From an uncultured Sterolibacteriaceae bacterium (lineage in GTDB: Bacteria; Pseudomonadota; Gammaproteobacteria; Burkholderiales; Rhodocyclaceae), in assembly GCA_937888595.1 (NCBI GenBank), contig CALARK010000007.1:25254-89253 (forward strand): DNA of 64,000 nt. Direction: 5' to 3'. Numbering within the stretch: the first letter of the stretch is position 1; every line of letters begins with the position of its first letter. This document shows, one piece after another, positions 1 through 9,302 of the stretch. Under the pieces are notes generated by a model that was not told where the DNA came from, searched no databases, and saw nothing but the letters and a program-made list of their open reading frames with translations. A program made the position numbers and the translations under genes.

Positions 1-201
1 CCTTTCTGCCCAGTTGGCCGGAAACCACCGGCCGCGCCGTGATGGCCTCCGTGCCGCATGCCCGCAAGGCGTGCGGAGCGGGCAGCCAGCGAAGTTCGCT
101 TTGCCGACCGCTTTCGTGCGGAAGGGAGGGCGGTGTTCGGTTCAGTCACGGCGCGCCTGTTTCGGGCAGCGCGCCATCTTGTCTCGAGGTGTCGCTTTTC
201 C

Positions 202-1080
202 ATGGGATCGTTGTCGAATCTGGCGTTGGCGGGAGGCTTCATGGCCGTGCTGGGCGTTCTGCTCGCCGGATTGCTCGCCTTCGCCAACCGGAAGCTTTTC
301 GTTTTCGAAGACCCGCGGATCGAGCAGGTCGAAGATCTCCTGCCGAAATCCAATTGCGGCGCCTGCGGCATGCCGGGCTGCCGCGGCTTTGCCGAAAAGG
401 TGGTCACCGGCGATGTCGTTCCGGCCCTATGCACGGTCAGTTCCCCCCAGCAACGCCAGGACATCGCCGACCTGCTCGGCGTGGCGGCGGGCAACGTGGA
501 GAAGAAGGTGGCTCGCCTCGCCTGTGCGGGCGGCAAGCATGTCGCCTTCGTGCGCGCCCGTTATGCCGGACTGAGAACCTGCCGCGCTGCCGCCGTGGTC
601 GGTGGCGGCGGCAAGGAATGCGCCTGGGGCTGCCTCGGCCTGGGTGATTGCGAAGCCGTGTGCAACTTCGACGCCCTGCATCTGGACGCCCATGGCCTGC
701 CGGTCGTCGATGCGGACAAGTGCTCGGCCTGCAACGACTGTGTCGAGGTTTGCCCGAAGGGCCTGTTCTCGCTCGAGCCGATCAGCCGCAAGCTGTGGGT
801 CGCTTGCAAGAATCAGGCGGATGGCGATACGGCCGAGGCCTCCTGCGAGGTCGCCTGTACCGCCTGCGGCAAGTGCGTCGCCGATGCCCCGCCGGGCCTG
901 ATGCAGCTCGACGGGCAACTGGCGACGATCCGCTATGAACTCAACGCGTGGGCGTCACGTGCCCCGATCGAGCGCTGCCCGACCGGCGCCATCGTCTGGT
1001 TCGAGTCCCCCAACAAGCCCGTCAAGGGCGCGGCAGCCAAGAAGATCCTGCGCCAGGATGCGCTGCCCCAATTGCACTGA
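202..1080 (+). CDS. rnfB: Electron transport complex subunit RnfB (4Fe-4S protein)
   Basis: 292 residues. RnfB is the ferredoxin-accepting iron-sulfur subunit of the membrane Rnf complex, which links reduced ferredoxin to NAD and an ion gradient. An N-terminal membrane helix (about residues 8-28) is followed by the RnfB-type cluster site with CGACGMPGC (about 52-60). A Cys-rich ferredoxin part follows with CAWGC, CSACNDCVEVCP and CTACGKC. The ATG at 202 is chosen because the protein then begins directly with the membrane helix, as in the family; the frame is open upstream to 58 but that extension is not RnfB-like. It is longer than the enterobacterial protein (about 190 residues) and resembles the long RnfB type. 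First gene of the rnf operon; nifJ follows after 38 bases. Confidence 0.93.
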   Translation: MGSLSNLALAGGFMAVLGVLLAGLLAFANRKLFVFEDPRIEQVEDLLPKSNCGACGMPGCRGFAEKVVTGDVVPALCTVSSPQQRQDIADLLGVAAGNVEKKVARLACAGGKHVAFVRARYAGLRTCRAAAVVGGGGKECAWGCLGLGDCEAVCNFDALHLDAHGLPVVDADKCSACNDCVEVCPKGLFSLEPISRKLWVACKNQADGDTAEASCEVACTACGKCVADAPPGLMQLDGQLATIRYELNAWASRAPIERCPTGAIVWFESPNKPVKGAAAKKILRQDALPQLH

Positions 1081-1118
1081 CCTGTACCGAATTTCAAGAG
1101 ATTAACCAGGAGTCCGCC

Positions 1119-4100
1119 ATGTTGATGAAACTGTTCCAGTCCAAGAGCGAAGCCGAAAAGACGCAGGTCAAGTACCCCGGCATCCGCGATGCGGTCGACG
1201 GCAACACCGCCGTGATCCATGTCGAACGTGAGGCCTCCGACGCCGCTGGCGCCTACCCGATCACGCCCTCGACGCAGATGGGCGAGTACTGGGCGGAGGA
1301 AGTCGCCAAGGGCCACCTCAATATTTCGGAAAAGCCGCTGATCTTCATCGAGCCCGAGTCCGAGCATGCCGCTGCGGGCGTCACCGCCGGCATGGCGATG
1401 ACCGGCCTGCGAGCCACCAACTTCTCCTCGGCGCAGGGCGTCGCCTTCATGCACGAATCGCTCTACGGCGCGGTCGGCAAGCGCCTGCCCTACATCCTCA
1501 ACATGGGCTGCCGCGCCATCACCAAGGCTTCCCTGAACGTCCATTGCAGCCACGACGATTACCACTGCGTCGACGATACCGGCTTCATCCAGGTGATGGC
1601 CAAGAGCGCCACCGAGGCGGCCGACCTCAACCTGATCGGCCGCAAGATCGCCGAACTGTCGCTGACCCCGGCGATCATCGGCCAGGATGGCTTCCTGACC
1701 ACGCACCTGATCGAGTCGGCCCTGCTGCCGGAGCGCGAGCTGGTGGCGGAGTACGTCGGCAAGCCCGACGACCTCATCGACACGCCGACGCCCGCCCAGG
1801 AGATGCTCTACGGGCCGAAGCGCCGCCGCGTGCCGGCGATCTGGGATGTCGACGTGCCGCTCGTCTCGGGCACGGTGCAGAACCAGGATGCCTACATGCA
1901 GGCCACCGCCGGCCAGCGTCCCTACTTCTTCGATCACATCGAAGAGATCGCCGATGCCTGCATGGCCGAATACACGGGCCTGACCGGCCGCGAATACCAT
2001 CGCGTGTCGGGCTACAAGATGGAGGATGCCGACTACGTGATCGTCGGCATGGGCAGCATGATCGTGCAGGCGGAGTGCGTCGCCGACTACCTGCGCGAGA
2101 CGCGCAAGCTCAAGGTCGGCGTCGTCAACATCACGATGTTCCGCCCCTTCCCGGGCGACCTGCTCGGCAAGCTGCTCGCCGGCCGCAAGGGCGTGGCAGT
2201 GCTCGAGCGCACCGACCAGCCGCTGGCCGAGGACCTGCCGCTGATGCGCGAAGTGCGCGCGACCCTGGTCAAGTGCATCGAGAATGGCCTCGCGCCCGAT
2301 GACGATCGTCCTTACCCGGGTTATGCCGCCTTCGCCTCGGGCGAGATGCCGCGCCTCTATTCCGGCTGCTACGGTCTCGGCTCGCGCGACCTGCAGCCCG
2401 AAGGCCTGATCGCCGCCGTCGAGAACATGCTGCCGGACGGCGCCAAGCGCAAGTTCTATTACCTGTCGATCGACTTCGCGCGCGACCCGCTCAATCCGAA
2501 GGACGAGGTGCACCAGCAGGACCTGCAGGAGAAGTACCCGCAGATCGGTGCCATGGGCATCCGCGGCAGCGAGAACCCGAACCTGCTGCCCAAGGGGGCC
2601 ATTACCGTGCGCATGCACTCGGTCGGCGGCTGGGGCGCGATCACCACCGGCAAGAACCTGGCGATGACGCTGTTCGAACTGCTCGGCTGGGACATCAAGG
2701 CCAACCCGAAATACGGTTCGGAAAAGAAGGGCCAGCCGACGACCTACTACCTGTCGGCCGCCCCGGAGCCGATCCGCATCAACTGCGAATACACCTATGT
2801 CGATGTCGTGCTCTCGCCCGACCCCAACGTCTTCGGTCACTCGAACCCGCTGTCCGGTCTGAAGAAGGGCGGCTATTTCATCATCCAGTCCAATCTCGGC
2901 GACGAAACCTGGGCGAGCTTCCCGCTCTGGGCGCAGAAGTTCATCGTCGACAACGACATCCATGTCTTCTACATCGATGCCTTCCAGGTGGCGCGCGAGG
3001 AGGCCGGCTCCCCCGAGCTGCAGTTGCGCATGCAGGGCATCGCCTTCCAGGGCGCCTTCTTCGCCGCCAGCCCGACGATGAAGAACGCCGGCCTGACCGA
3101 AAACGCCTTGTTTACGGCCATCGAGGCGCAGCTGCAGGCCAAGTTCGGCAACAAGGGCGCCCGTGTCGTGCAGGACAACCTGCGTGTCGTCAAGCGCGGC
3201 TACACCGAGCTGACCGAGATCACCGACAAGCAGGTCGGCGTAACGCGCAAGCAGCTCGTCAAACGGGACGTCGGCCTTCCGATCATGCTCAAGCAGCTGC
3301 CGGCTTCGGACGGCAAGGTCGCCGACATCCACCGCTTCTGGGAGCAGACCGGCAACTTCTACCTCACCGGCAAGGGTTCCGACAACCTCGTCGATCCCTT
3401 CATCGGCACCTCGCTGATGCCGGCCGCGACCGGCGTGTTCCGCGACATGACCGGCATCCGCTTCGAGCATCCGGTGTGGATCGCCGAGAACTGCACGGCT
3501 TGCGGCAACTGCTATACGGAATGTCCGGACTCGGCCATCCCCGGCCTCGTCAGCAGCGTCGCCGACGTGTTCAACACGATCATCAACCGCATCGAGACCA
3601 GCGGCACGCCGACGCGTTTCCTGCGCCGGGCCGCGCGCACGGTCGAGAAGAAGCTGCGCGGGCTGATCGGCGGCGACGGCGCGGCCGTGCGCCCGTTGAT
3701 CGACGAGGCCATCGCGGCGACGGTCGCCGAGGCGCCCGAGGAAGACCGCGAGAAGATGGCGGCCGAGTTCAAGCAGTTCACCGCGCAGATGGGCGACTTC
3801 GCCTTCGGCACCACCAAGCCGTTCTGGTCGCTGAAGGAGAAGAAGGCCAAGGGCAGCGGCGGCCTGTTCTCGATCACCATCAACCCCTACACCTGCAAGG
3901 CCTGTGCGCTGTGCGTCACGGTCTGCGAGGACGATGCGCTGAAGATGGTCACGCAGACCGACGAGTCGGTGCAGAAGCTGCGCGACGACTGGAGCTTCTG
4001 GCTCGACCTGCCGACGACGCCGAAGGAGTACAGCCGCATCGACAGCCTCGACGAGAAGATCGGCGCCCTCGAAACGCTGCTGCTCGACAAGCACAACTAC

Positions 4101-6026
4101 AACTCGATGAACTGCGGCGACGGCGCCTGCCTCGGCTGCGGCGAGAAGACCGCGATCCACCTGTTCACGTCGACGGTGACCGCGCTGATGCAGCCGCGCG
4201 TCAAGGCCTTCGTGGCCAAGCTCGACGACCTGATCGGCCGGCTCGAACAGCACATGCGCGTGAAGCTGGCTTCCGTGGTCGACCTCACCGACACCAGTGC
4301 CGTGGTGCGCGCCGTCGAGGCGACCGGACAGCACGACCTGACCCTGTCCAACCTTGCCTCCAAGCTCAACGAGAACAAGCCCTCGCAATTGCTCGACCCG
4401 GTCTGGGTGAAGAACACCGCCCAGCTGCTCGAGAAGCTCAAGGACCTCAAGTGGCGTTATGTCGAGGGGCCGACCCAGCGCGGCCGCGCCGAAATGGGCG
4501 TGGTCAACTCGACCGGCTGCACCTCGGTGTGGGGCTCGACCTACCCCTTCCACCCCTACCCCTTCCCCTGGACTTCGCACCTGTTCCAGGATTCGCCATC
4601 CGTCGCGATGGGCCTGTTCGAGGGCCACATGGCCAAGATGGCCGACGGTTTCAAGGCCGTGCGCATGGCCGAGAAGGAACTGGCCGGCGACTACCTGCCG
4701 GACCGCGACGACGATTTCTTCCGCCGCTTCACCTGGAGCAAGTTTTCCGAGGACGAATGGCTGCTGTGCCCGCCGGTCGTCTCGCTCGGCGGCGACGGCG
4801 CGATGTACGACATCGGCTTCCAGAACCTGTCGCGCGCACTGATGTCCGGCATGCCGATCAAGGTGCTGGTGGTCGATACGCAGGTGTATTCCAACACCGG
4901 CGGCCAGGCCTGCACCTCGGGCTTCATCTCCCAGGTGTCCGACATGGCGCCCTACGGCCAGGCGCAACGCGGCAAGCAGGAGACCCGCAAGGAGATCTCG
5001 CTGATCGGCATGGCCCACCGCACGTCCTACGTGATGCAGGGCACGATCGCCCATGTGAACCATTTGCTCGAAAGCTACATCGACGGCCTCAACAGCCGCC
5101 GCCCGGCGCTGTTCAACATCTACGCCGTCTGCCCGCCCGAGCACGGCGTCGGCGACGACAAGAGCGTCGACCAGAGCAAGCTGGCGGTCGAGTCGCGCGC
5201 CTACCCGCTGTTCCGCTTCGACCCGGATGCCGGCGTCACCTTCAGCGAGTGCACCAGCCTCGAAGGCAACCCGGCGCTGGACCAGGACTGGCCGACCTAC
5301 ACGCTCAAGTACCAGGAAGACGGCGCCGAGAAGTCGCTGACCCTGCCGATGACCTTCGCCGATTTCGCGGCCACCGAGGCGCGCTTCCTCAAGCAGTTCA
5401 AGAAAGCGCCGCCGGAGACCTGGAACGAGAACATGGTGATGCTCGCCGATTTCATCGGTCTCGACGAGGACGAGCGCGAGGGCAAGTTCCCGTACATCTG
5501 GGCGGTCGACCAGAAGAACCGCCTGATGCGCCTGCTCGTCAGCGAGGACATGGTGCGCTCTTCCGAGGAGCGCCTGCACTTCTGGCAACAGCTGCGCGAC
5601 ATCGCCGGCCTGAACGCCCAGCCGGCCGACGCCGCCGAGGTGGCCGAACGCGTGCGCGCCGACCTGCTGGCGAAGATCTCGGCCACGCTGGGCCTGTCGG
5701 GTAGTGATGCGGGCACGGCCGCCGTCCCGCCGGCGCCGACTATTGCGGGTGCGGCCACGAGCGCCAATGACGGCGACTACGAGCCGGTGTGGATCGAGAG
5801 TCCCGAGTGCACCGCCTGCGACGAGTGCATCAACCTGGCGCCGAAGACCTTCGCCTACAACGACCAGAAGCTGGCGATCGTCACCGACCCGAAGGGCGCG
5901 AAGTTCGCCGACATCGTCAAGGCGGCCGAGAAGTGCACGGCCGGCTGCATCCATCCGGGGACGCCGTGGAACATGGCCGAGCCGGGTATCGAGAAGTTGA
6001 TGGCACGGGCGGCAAAATTTAATTAA
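1119..6026 (+). CDS. nifJ: Extended NifJ-type 2-oxoacid:ferredoxin oxidoreductase
   Basis: 1635 residues, against about 1170-1200 for usual single-chain pyruvate:ferredoxin oxidoreductases. It decarboxylates a 2-oxoacid (pyruvate most likely) with thiamine diphosphate and CoA and reduces ferredoxin. Order: N-terminal domain with AYPITPSTQMGEYW (about 48), transketolase-C-like domain (VIVGMGSM, about 307), gamma domain (GGWGAITTGKNLA, about 505), a two-cluster ferredoxin part (CTACGNCYTECP about 790, CKACALCVTVC about 926), then the TPP domain (CGDGACLGCGE about 999, TGCTSVWG about 1133, GDGAMYD about 1226). The two ferredoxin motifs are about 130 residues apart, and about 120 residues separate CLGCGE from TGCTSVWG; both look like insertions. 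A third ferredoxin motif, CTACDEC (about 1564), forms a C-terminal extension after a linker that contains a dispersed repeat copy. AGGAG lies six bases before ATG 1119. Sitting between rnfB and rnfC, it probably feeds the Rnf complex directly. Confidence 0.88.
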   Translation: MLMKLFQSKSEAEKTQVKYPGIRDAVDGNTAVIHVEREASDAAGAYPITPSTQMGEYWAEEVAKGHLNISEKPLIFIEPESEHAAAGVTAGMAMTGLRATNFSSAQGVAFMHESLYGAVGKRLPYILNMGCRAITKASLNVHCSHDDYHCVDDTGFIQVMAKSATEAADLNLIGRKIAELSLTPAIIGQDGFLTTHLIESALLPERELVAEYVGKPDDLIDTPTPAQEMLYGPKRRRVPAIWDVDVPLVSGTVQNQDAYMQATAGQRPYFFDHIEEIADACMAEYTGLTGREYHRVSGYKMEDADYVIVGMGSMIVQAECVADYLRETRKLKVGVVNITMFRPFPGDLLGKLLAGRKGVAVLERTDQPLAEDLPLMREVRATLVKCIENGLAPDDDRPYPGYAAFASGEMPRLYSGCYGLGSRDLQPEGLIAAVENMLPDGAKRKFYYLSIDFARDPLNPKDEVHQQDLQEKYPQIGAMGIRGSENPNLLPKGAITVRMHSVGGWGAITTGKNLAMTLFELLGWDIKANPKYGSEKKGQPTTYYLSAAPEPIRINCEYTYVDVVLSPDPNVFGHSNPLSGLKKGGYFIIQSNLGDETWASFPLWAQKFIVDNDIHVFYIDAFQVAREEAGSPELQLRMQGIAFQGAFFAASPTMKNAGLTENALFTAIEAQLQAKFGNKGARVVQDNLRVVKRGYTELTEITDKQVGVTRKQLVKRDVGLPIMLKQLPASDGKVADIHRFWEQTGNFYLTGKGSDNLVDPFIGTSLMPAATGVFRDMTGIRFEHPVWIAENCTACGNCYTECPDSAIPGLVSSVADVFNTIINRIETSGTPTRFLRRAARTVEKKLRGLIGGDGAAVRPLIDEAIAATVAEAPEEDREKMAAEFKQFTAQMGDFAFGTTKPFWSLKEKKAKGSGGLFSITINPYTCKACALCVTVCEDDALKMVTQTDESVQKLRDDWSFWLDLPTTPKEYSRIDSLDEKIGALETLLLDKHNYNSMNCGDGACLGCGEKTAIHLFTSTVTALMQPRVKAFVAKLDDLIGRLEQHMRVKLASVVDLTDTSAVVRAVEATGQHDLTLSNLASKLNENKPSQLLDPVWVKNTAQLLEKLKDLKWRYVEGPTQRGRAEMGVVNSTGCTSVWGSTYPFHPYPFPWTSHLFQDSPSVAMGLFEGHMAKMADGFKAVRMAEKELAGDYLPDRDDDFFRRFTWSKFSEDEWLLCPPVVSLGGDGAMYDIGFQNLSRALMSGMPIKVLVVDTQVYSNTGGQACTSGFISQVSDMAPYGQAQRGKQETRKEISLIGMAHRTSYVMQGTIAHVNHLLESYIDGLNSRRPALFNIYAVCPPEHGVGDDKSVDQSKLAVESRAYPLFRFDPDAGVTFSECTSLEGNPALDQDWPTYTLKYQEDGAEKSLTLPMTFADFAATEARFLKQFKKAPPETWNENMVMLADFIGLDEDEREGKFPYIWAVDQKNRLMRLLVSEDMVRSSEERLHFWQQLRDIAGLNAQPADAAEVAERVRADLLAKISATLGLSGSDAGTAAVPPAPTIAGAATSANDGDYEPVWIESPECTACDECINLAPKTFAYNDQKLAIVTDPKGAKFADIVKAAEKCTAGCIHPGTPWNMAEPGIEKLMARAAKFN
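5721..5744 (-). repeat. Dispersed repeat copy 1 (inside nifJ)
   Basis: Perfect 20-base core on the minus strand. Read in the nifJ frame as AVPPAPT at about residues 1535-1541, in the linker between the TPP domain and the C-terminal ferredoxin extension. The A-run next to the core is interrupted. Confidence 0.85.
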
Positions 6027-6034
6027 GCGCGCAG

Positions 6035-7426
6035 ATGAAGCTCCTCTCGTATTTTCGCGGCGAGGCCTTCCAGCGGGGCGTTCATCCGCCGTCCAGCAAG
6101 GAGGCGACGGCGGATCTGCGCATCCGGCGCCTGCCTTTCCCGGCGACGGTCGTGGTGCCGCTGTCGCAGCACATCGGCAAGGTGCCGCGGCCGATCGTGC
6201 GGGTCGGGCAGGAGGTGGTGCGCGGCCAGCCGATCGCCCGCACCGACGACTGGTTGTCGGTGCCGCATCACGCACCGGTCACGGGCGTGGTCGAGTTCAT
6301 CGGCTTGCGTCCCGGCGCCCGCGGGCCGTGGGTCGAGTCGATCGTCATCCGCGCCCATCCGGGTGCCACCCAAGAGGATTTGTGGGGCCAGCCGCGCGAC
6401 ATGGGGGCGGCGACGGGCGAGGAGATCCTGCAGGCGATCTGGGATACCGGCATGGTCGGCCTCGGCGGCGCGGCGTTCCCGACCCATGCCAAGCTGACGG
6501 TGCCCAAGCAGGCCAAGGTGCATACGCTGGTCGTGAACGGTTGCGAGTGCGAGCCCTACCTGACCTGCGACCACCGGGTGATGGTCGAGCAGGCCGACGA
6601 TCTCGTGACGGGCATCCGCTATGCGATGCGCGCCACCGGCGCGGTGCGCACCATCGTCGGCATCGAGGACAACAAGCGCGATGCACGTGATGCGGTACGG
6701 GCCGCCATCGAGCGGGCGATGAAAGGCCCCGGCGGGATACCGGAGGGGGAGGTCCATGCCGAACTGGTACCGACGAAGTACCCGCAGGGCTCCGAGAAGA
6801 TGCTGCTGATGGCGTTGTTCGGCGTGGAGATCCCGGCGGGCAGCCTGCCGGTGTCGCTCGGCATGGTCGTCAATAATGTCGGCACGCTGGCCGCGCTCGG
6901 CCAGCTGTTGCCGCGCGGCCGCGGGCTGACGGAACGCGTCGTCACCGTCGCCGGCCCGGGCGTGGCACGTCCCGGCAACTACCTCGTGCCGCTCGGCACG
7001 CCGATCCGCTTCCTGCTCGAACAGGCCGGTGCGCCGCCGCTCGGGCTGAACAATGGCCGCGAGATCATCCTCGGCGGGCCGATGATGGGCCAGGCCGCCG
7101 CCTCGCTCGACGTGCCGGTCACCAAGGGCGTGTCGGGCGTGCTGGTGATGCCGGGGGCCGAGTTGCTGGCGCGCGAGGGACGCAAGACCTATCCGTGCAT
7201 CAAGTGCGCCGAATGCGTCGAATCCTGCCCGATGGGACTCAATCCGTCGACGCTCGGCATGCTCGCCGCCAAGCGCGAATACGACCTGATGGGCTCGGAC
7301 TACCACCTCGGCGAATGCTTCGAGTGCGGTTGCTGCTCCTACGTCTGTCCCTCCAACATCCCGCTGGTGCAACAGTTCCGCGTCGCCAAGCAGATCCTGC
7401 GCGAGAAGGCGGTGGCAAAACAATGA
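6035..7426 (+). CDS. rnfC: Electron transport complex subunit RnfC
   Basis: 463 residues. RnfC is the peripheral NADH- and FMN-binding subunit of Rnf. The N-terminal part has the GGAAFPTHAKL glycine-rich nucleotide segment, followed by NGCECEPYLTCDHR, typical of RnfC. Two 4Fe-4S ferredoxin motifs near the C-terminus, CIKCAECVESCP and CFECGCCSYVCP, carry electrons towards RnfB. It lacks the long Ala/Lys-rich tail of enterobacterial RnfC, as in many betaproteobacteria. The start at 6035 lies nine bases after the nifJ stop, which implies cotranscription with the oxidoreductase. Confidence 0.95.
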   Translation: MKLLSYFRGEAFQRGVHPPSSKEATADLRIRRLPFPATVVVPLSQHIGKVPRPIVRVGQEVVRGQPIARTDDWLSVPHHAPVTGVVEFIGLRPGARGPWVESIVIRAHPGATQEDLWGQPRDMGAATGEEILQAIWDTGMVGLGGAAFPTHAKLTVPKQAKVHTLVVNGCECEPYLTCDHRVMVEQADDLVTGIRYAMRATGAVRTIVGIEDNKRDARDAVRAAIERAMKGPGGIPEGEVHAELVPTKYPQGSEKMLLMALFGVEIPAGSLPVSLGMVVNNVGTLAALGQLLPRGRGLTERVVTVAGPGVARPGNYLVPLGTPIRFLLEQAGAPPLGLNNGREIILGGPMMGQAAASLDVPVTKGVSGVLVMPGAELLAREGRKTYPCIKCAECVESCPMGLNPSTLGMLAAKREYDLMGSDYHLGECFECGCCSYVCPSNIPLVQQFRVAKQILREKAVAKQ

Positions 7427-7436
7427 GCCTGCAGCC

Positions 7437-8609
7437 ATGAGCATCGAGATCCGTTCCGCCCCGCACATCAAGGCGCCGAAAAGCGTCGAGACGATCATGC
7501 GCCATGTCGTCTGGTCGCTCATGCCGGTGTGCGCCTTCTTCGTCTTCCAGTACGGCCTGTCGGCACTGGCTTCGCTGATGGTGGTTACCGTCAGCTGCCT
7601 GGCCACCGAGCGGCTGATCGTCCGGACCGGCACGCAGTCGGGTGACATCTCCGACTACTCGGCGGCGATCACCGGCCTGCTGCTGGCGCTGTCGCTGCCG
7701 CCGGGCTTCCCGCTGTGGATGGGCGCGGTGGCCGGCATCGTCGCCATCGCGCTCGGCAAGGCGCTGTTCGGCGGCATCGGCTTCAACGTCTTCAATCCGG
7801 CACTGGTCGGCCGCGCCTTCGTGCAGGCGGCCTTCCCGCAGGCGATCGCGACCTACACGCCCTCCTTCCTGCCCGGCCGCTTCCACGAGATGGTCCCCTC
7901 CTCGATGACGCTGCCGCTGATGCAGCCGGCCGCCGTGGCCGACTGGCTGAAGGCCAAGCATCTCGATGCGCTGGCCGGCGCCACGCCGCTGGCGAAATGG
8001 AAGTTCGAGGGCATCCTCGCCAATGCCGACGAGCTGCTCACCTCGCTGTCCGGCCACATGGCGGTCGGCCCCTCGCCGGCGCTGATCCTCGTCTGCGGCA
8101 TCTACCTCGCGGCGCGGCGCTTCATGGACTGGCGCATCCCGGCGGCGATCCTCGGCAGCGCCGGCCTGACCGCCTGGCTGCTGTTCGCGCTCAACGACGT
8201 GCGTTATCCGAATCCTTTCTTCATGCTGTTCTCGGGCGGCCTGATCCTCGGCGCGGTGTACATGGCGACCGACATGGCGACCTCGCCGGTGACGCCCAAG
8301 GGCATGTGGGTCTATGGTGCGCTGATCGGCCTGCTGACCGTCGTGATCCGCTACTACAGCGGCCTGCCGGAAGGCGTGATGTACGCGATCCTGCTCGGCA
8401 ACGCGGCGACGCCGCTGATCGAGAAGATCACCCAGCCGACCCCGTTCGGCAAGACGGCGTTCGCGCTGCTGGGCCGGCAGAAGAAGGGCGCGTCCTACTC
8501 GCTGCATCCGGGCTACATTTCGCGCGAGGATGCCGGCGCGGTGACACCGAGGAAGCGTTTCCTGAGCAACAAGCCGAAGCGCGACGAGCGCAAGAAACCG
8601 AACGAGTAG
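7437..8609 (+). CDS. rnfD: Electron transport complex subunit RnfD
   Basis: 390 residues with about ten hydrophobic helices. RnfD is the membrane subunit carrying covalently bound FMN. The sequence ALAGATPLAKW (about residues 180-190) matches the flavinylation motif, whose Thr carries FMN in characterised homologues. GDISDYSAAITGLLLALSLP and FNPALVGRAF are other family signatures. Starts ten bases after rnfC stops. The C-terminus is basic and Lys/Arg-rich and probably cytoplasmic. An ApbE-type flavin transferase would be needed for FMN attachment and is not in this window. Confidence 0.94.
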   Translation: MSIEIRSAPHIKAPKSVETIMRHVVWSLMPVCAFFVFQYGLSALASLMVVTVSCLATERLIVRTGTQSGDISDYSAAITGLLLALSLPPGFPLWMGAVAGIVAIALGKALFGGIGFNVFNPALVGRAFVQAAFPQAIATYTPSFLPGRFHEMVPSSMTLPLMQPAAVADWLKAKHLDALAGATPLAKWKFEGILANADELLTSLSGHMAVGPSPALILVCGIYLAARRFMDWRIPAAILGSAGLTAWLLFALNDVRYPNPFFMLFSGGLILGAVYMATDMATSPVTPKGMWVYGALIGLLTVVIRYYSGLPEGVMYAILLGNAATPLIEKITQPTPFGKTAFALLGRQKKGASYSLHPGYISREDAGAVTPRKRFLSNKPKRDERKKPNE

Positions 8610-8612
8610 CCG

Positions 8613-9302
8613 ATGAGCCAAGCCACCGACGCCCTTACCGTCAGCACGCCCACCGTGGGGATGATCCGCACGCTCGGCCTGGTCGCGGCCCTGTGCGGGC
8701 TGATCATCGTCAGCGCCTACCAGGGCACCTACGATGCGGTGCAGGAAAACAAGCGCATCGCAGTCGAGCGCGCCGTGTTCAAGGTGATCCCTGTGGCGAC
8801 CTCGATCGTCGAGTACCTCGCCCCGGGCAGCGGTGCGCCGCAGAAAGTCGGCACCGGCGGGACGGCACCGGCCGGCTCGATCAAGTTCTACGCGGGCTAC
8901 GACAAGGATGGCCACCTCGCCGGGATCGCCGCCGAGGGGGCCGCGAAAGGCTATGCCGACACGGTGCGCATCCTGTTCGCCTGGGATCCCGCACAGGCGA
9001 CGATCACCGGCTTCGGCGTCGTCTCGTCGCGCGAGACGCCGGGCATCGGCGACAAGATCGTCGTCGACAAGGACTTCCTCGCCAACTTCCCGCTCGCTGC
9101 GCCGCTGTCCGACGACCGCATGGTGCTCGCGCACGAAATCCGCACGGTGAAGCACGGGACCAAGACCCAGCCCTGGGAAATCGACGCGATCGCCGGTGCG
9201 ACCATCACCTCGCGCGCCGTCGGCAAGGCGATCAACGAGGCCGCGCAGGCGCTGGTGCCGCGGCTGGTCCCCCACCTCGATGCCCTGAAGGAAAAATCAT
9301 GA
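8613..9302 (+). CDS. rnfG: Electron transport complex subunit RnfG
   Basis: 229 residues. RnfG is a single-pass protein with a periplasmic domain that carries covalent FMN. The membrane segment is at about residues 18-38. The flavinylation motif AGATITSRAV lies near residue 194, and the conserved SRETPGIGD precedes it. Starts three bases after rnfD. A copy of the dispersed repeat is read in frame as KVGTGGTA at about residues 78-85, between the N-terminal part and the FMN domain. This stretch is probably a tolerated surface loop. Confidence 0.93.
   Translation: MSQATDALTVSTPTVGMIRTLGLVAALCGLIIVSAYQGTYDAVQENKRIAVERAVFKVIPVATSIVEYLAPGSGAPQKVGTGGTAPAGSIKFYAGYDKDGHLAGIAAEGAAKGYADTVRILFAWDPAQATITGFGVVSSRETPGIGDKIVVDKDFLANFPLAAPLSDDRMVLAHEIRTVKHGTKTQPWEIDAIAGATITSRAVGKAINEAAQALVPRLVPHLDALKEKS
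8844..8866 (+). repeat. Dispersed repeat copy 2 (inside rnfG)
   Basis: One mismatch to the 20-base core, preceded by AAA. Read in frame as KVGTGGTA in RnfG. Confidence 0.85.

Noticed and set aside
14..574. Frames starting before rnfB
   Set aside because: They overlap the N-terminal part of RnfB in other frames and have no recognisable protein features. I see nothing definite in bases 1-201 except a possible weak GAGGTG ribosome binding site for rnfB.
3476..5704. A 742-codon + strand frame inside nifJ
   Set aside because: Alternative frame of nifJ with strongly Arg-rich composition and no conserved motif.
1119..6026. A frameshift or gene fusion error making NifJ too long
   Set aside because: The frame is continuous, all expected motifs occur in the right order, and the extra segments have ordinary coding composition; the length is taken as real.
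933..6275. A 1780-codon open frame on the minus strand opposite nifJ
   Set aside because: It is an antisense shadow of nifJ produced by GC-rich codon bias. It is rich in Arg, Gly, Ala and Val without family motifs, and it overlaps a clear gene along its whole length.
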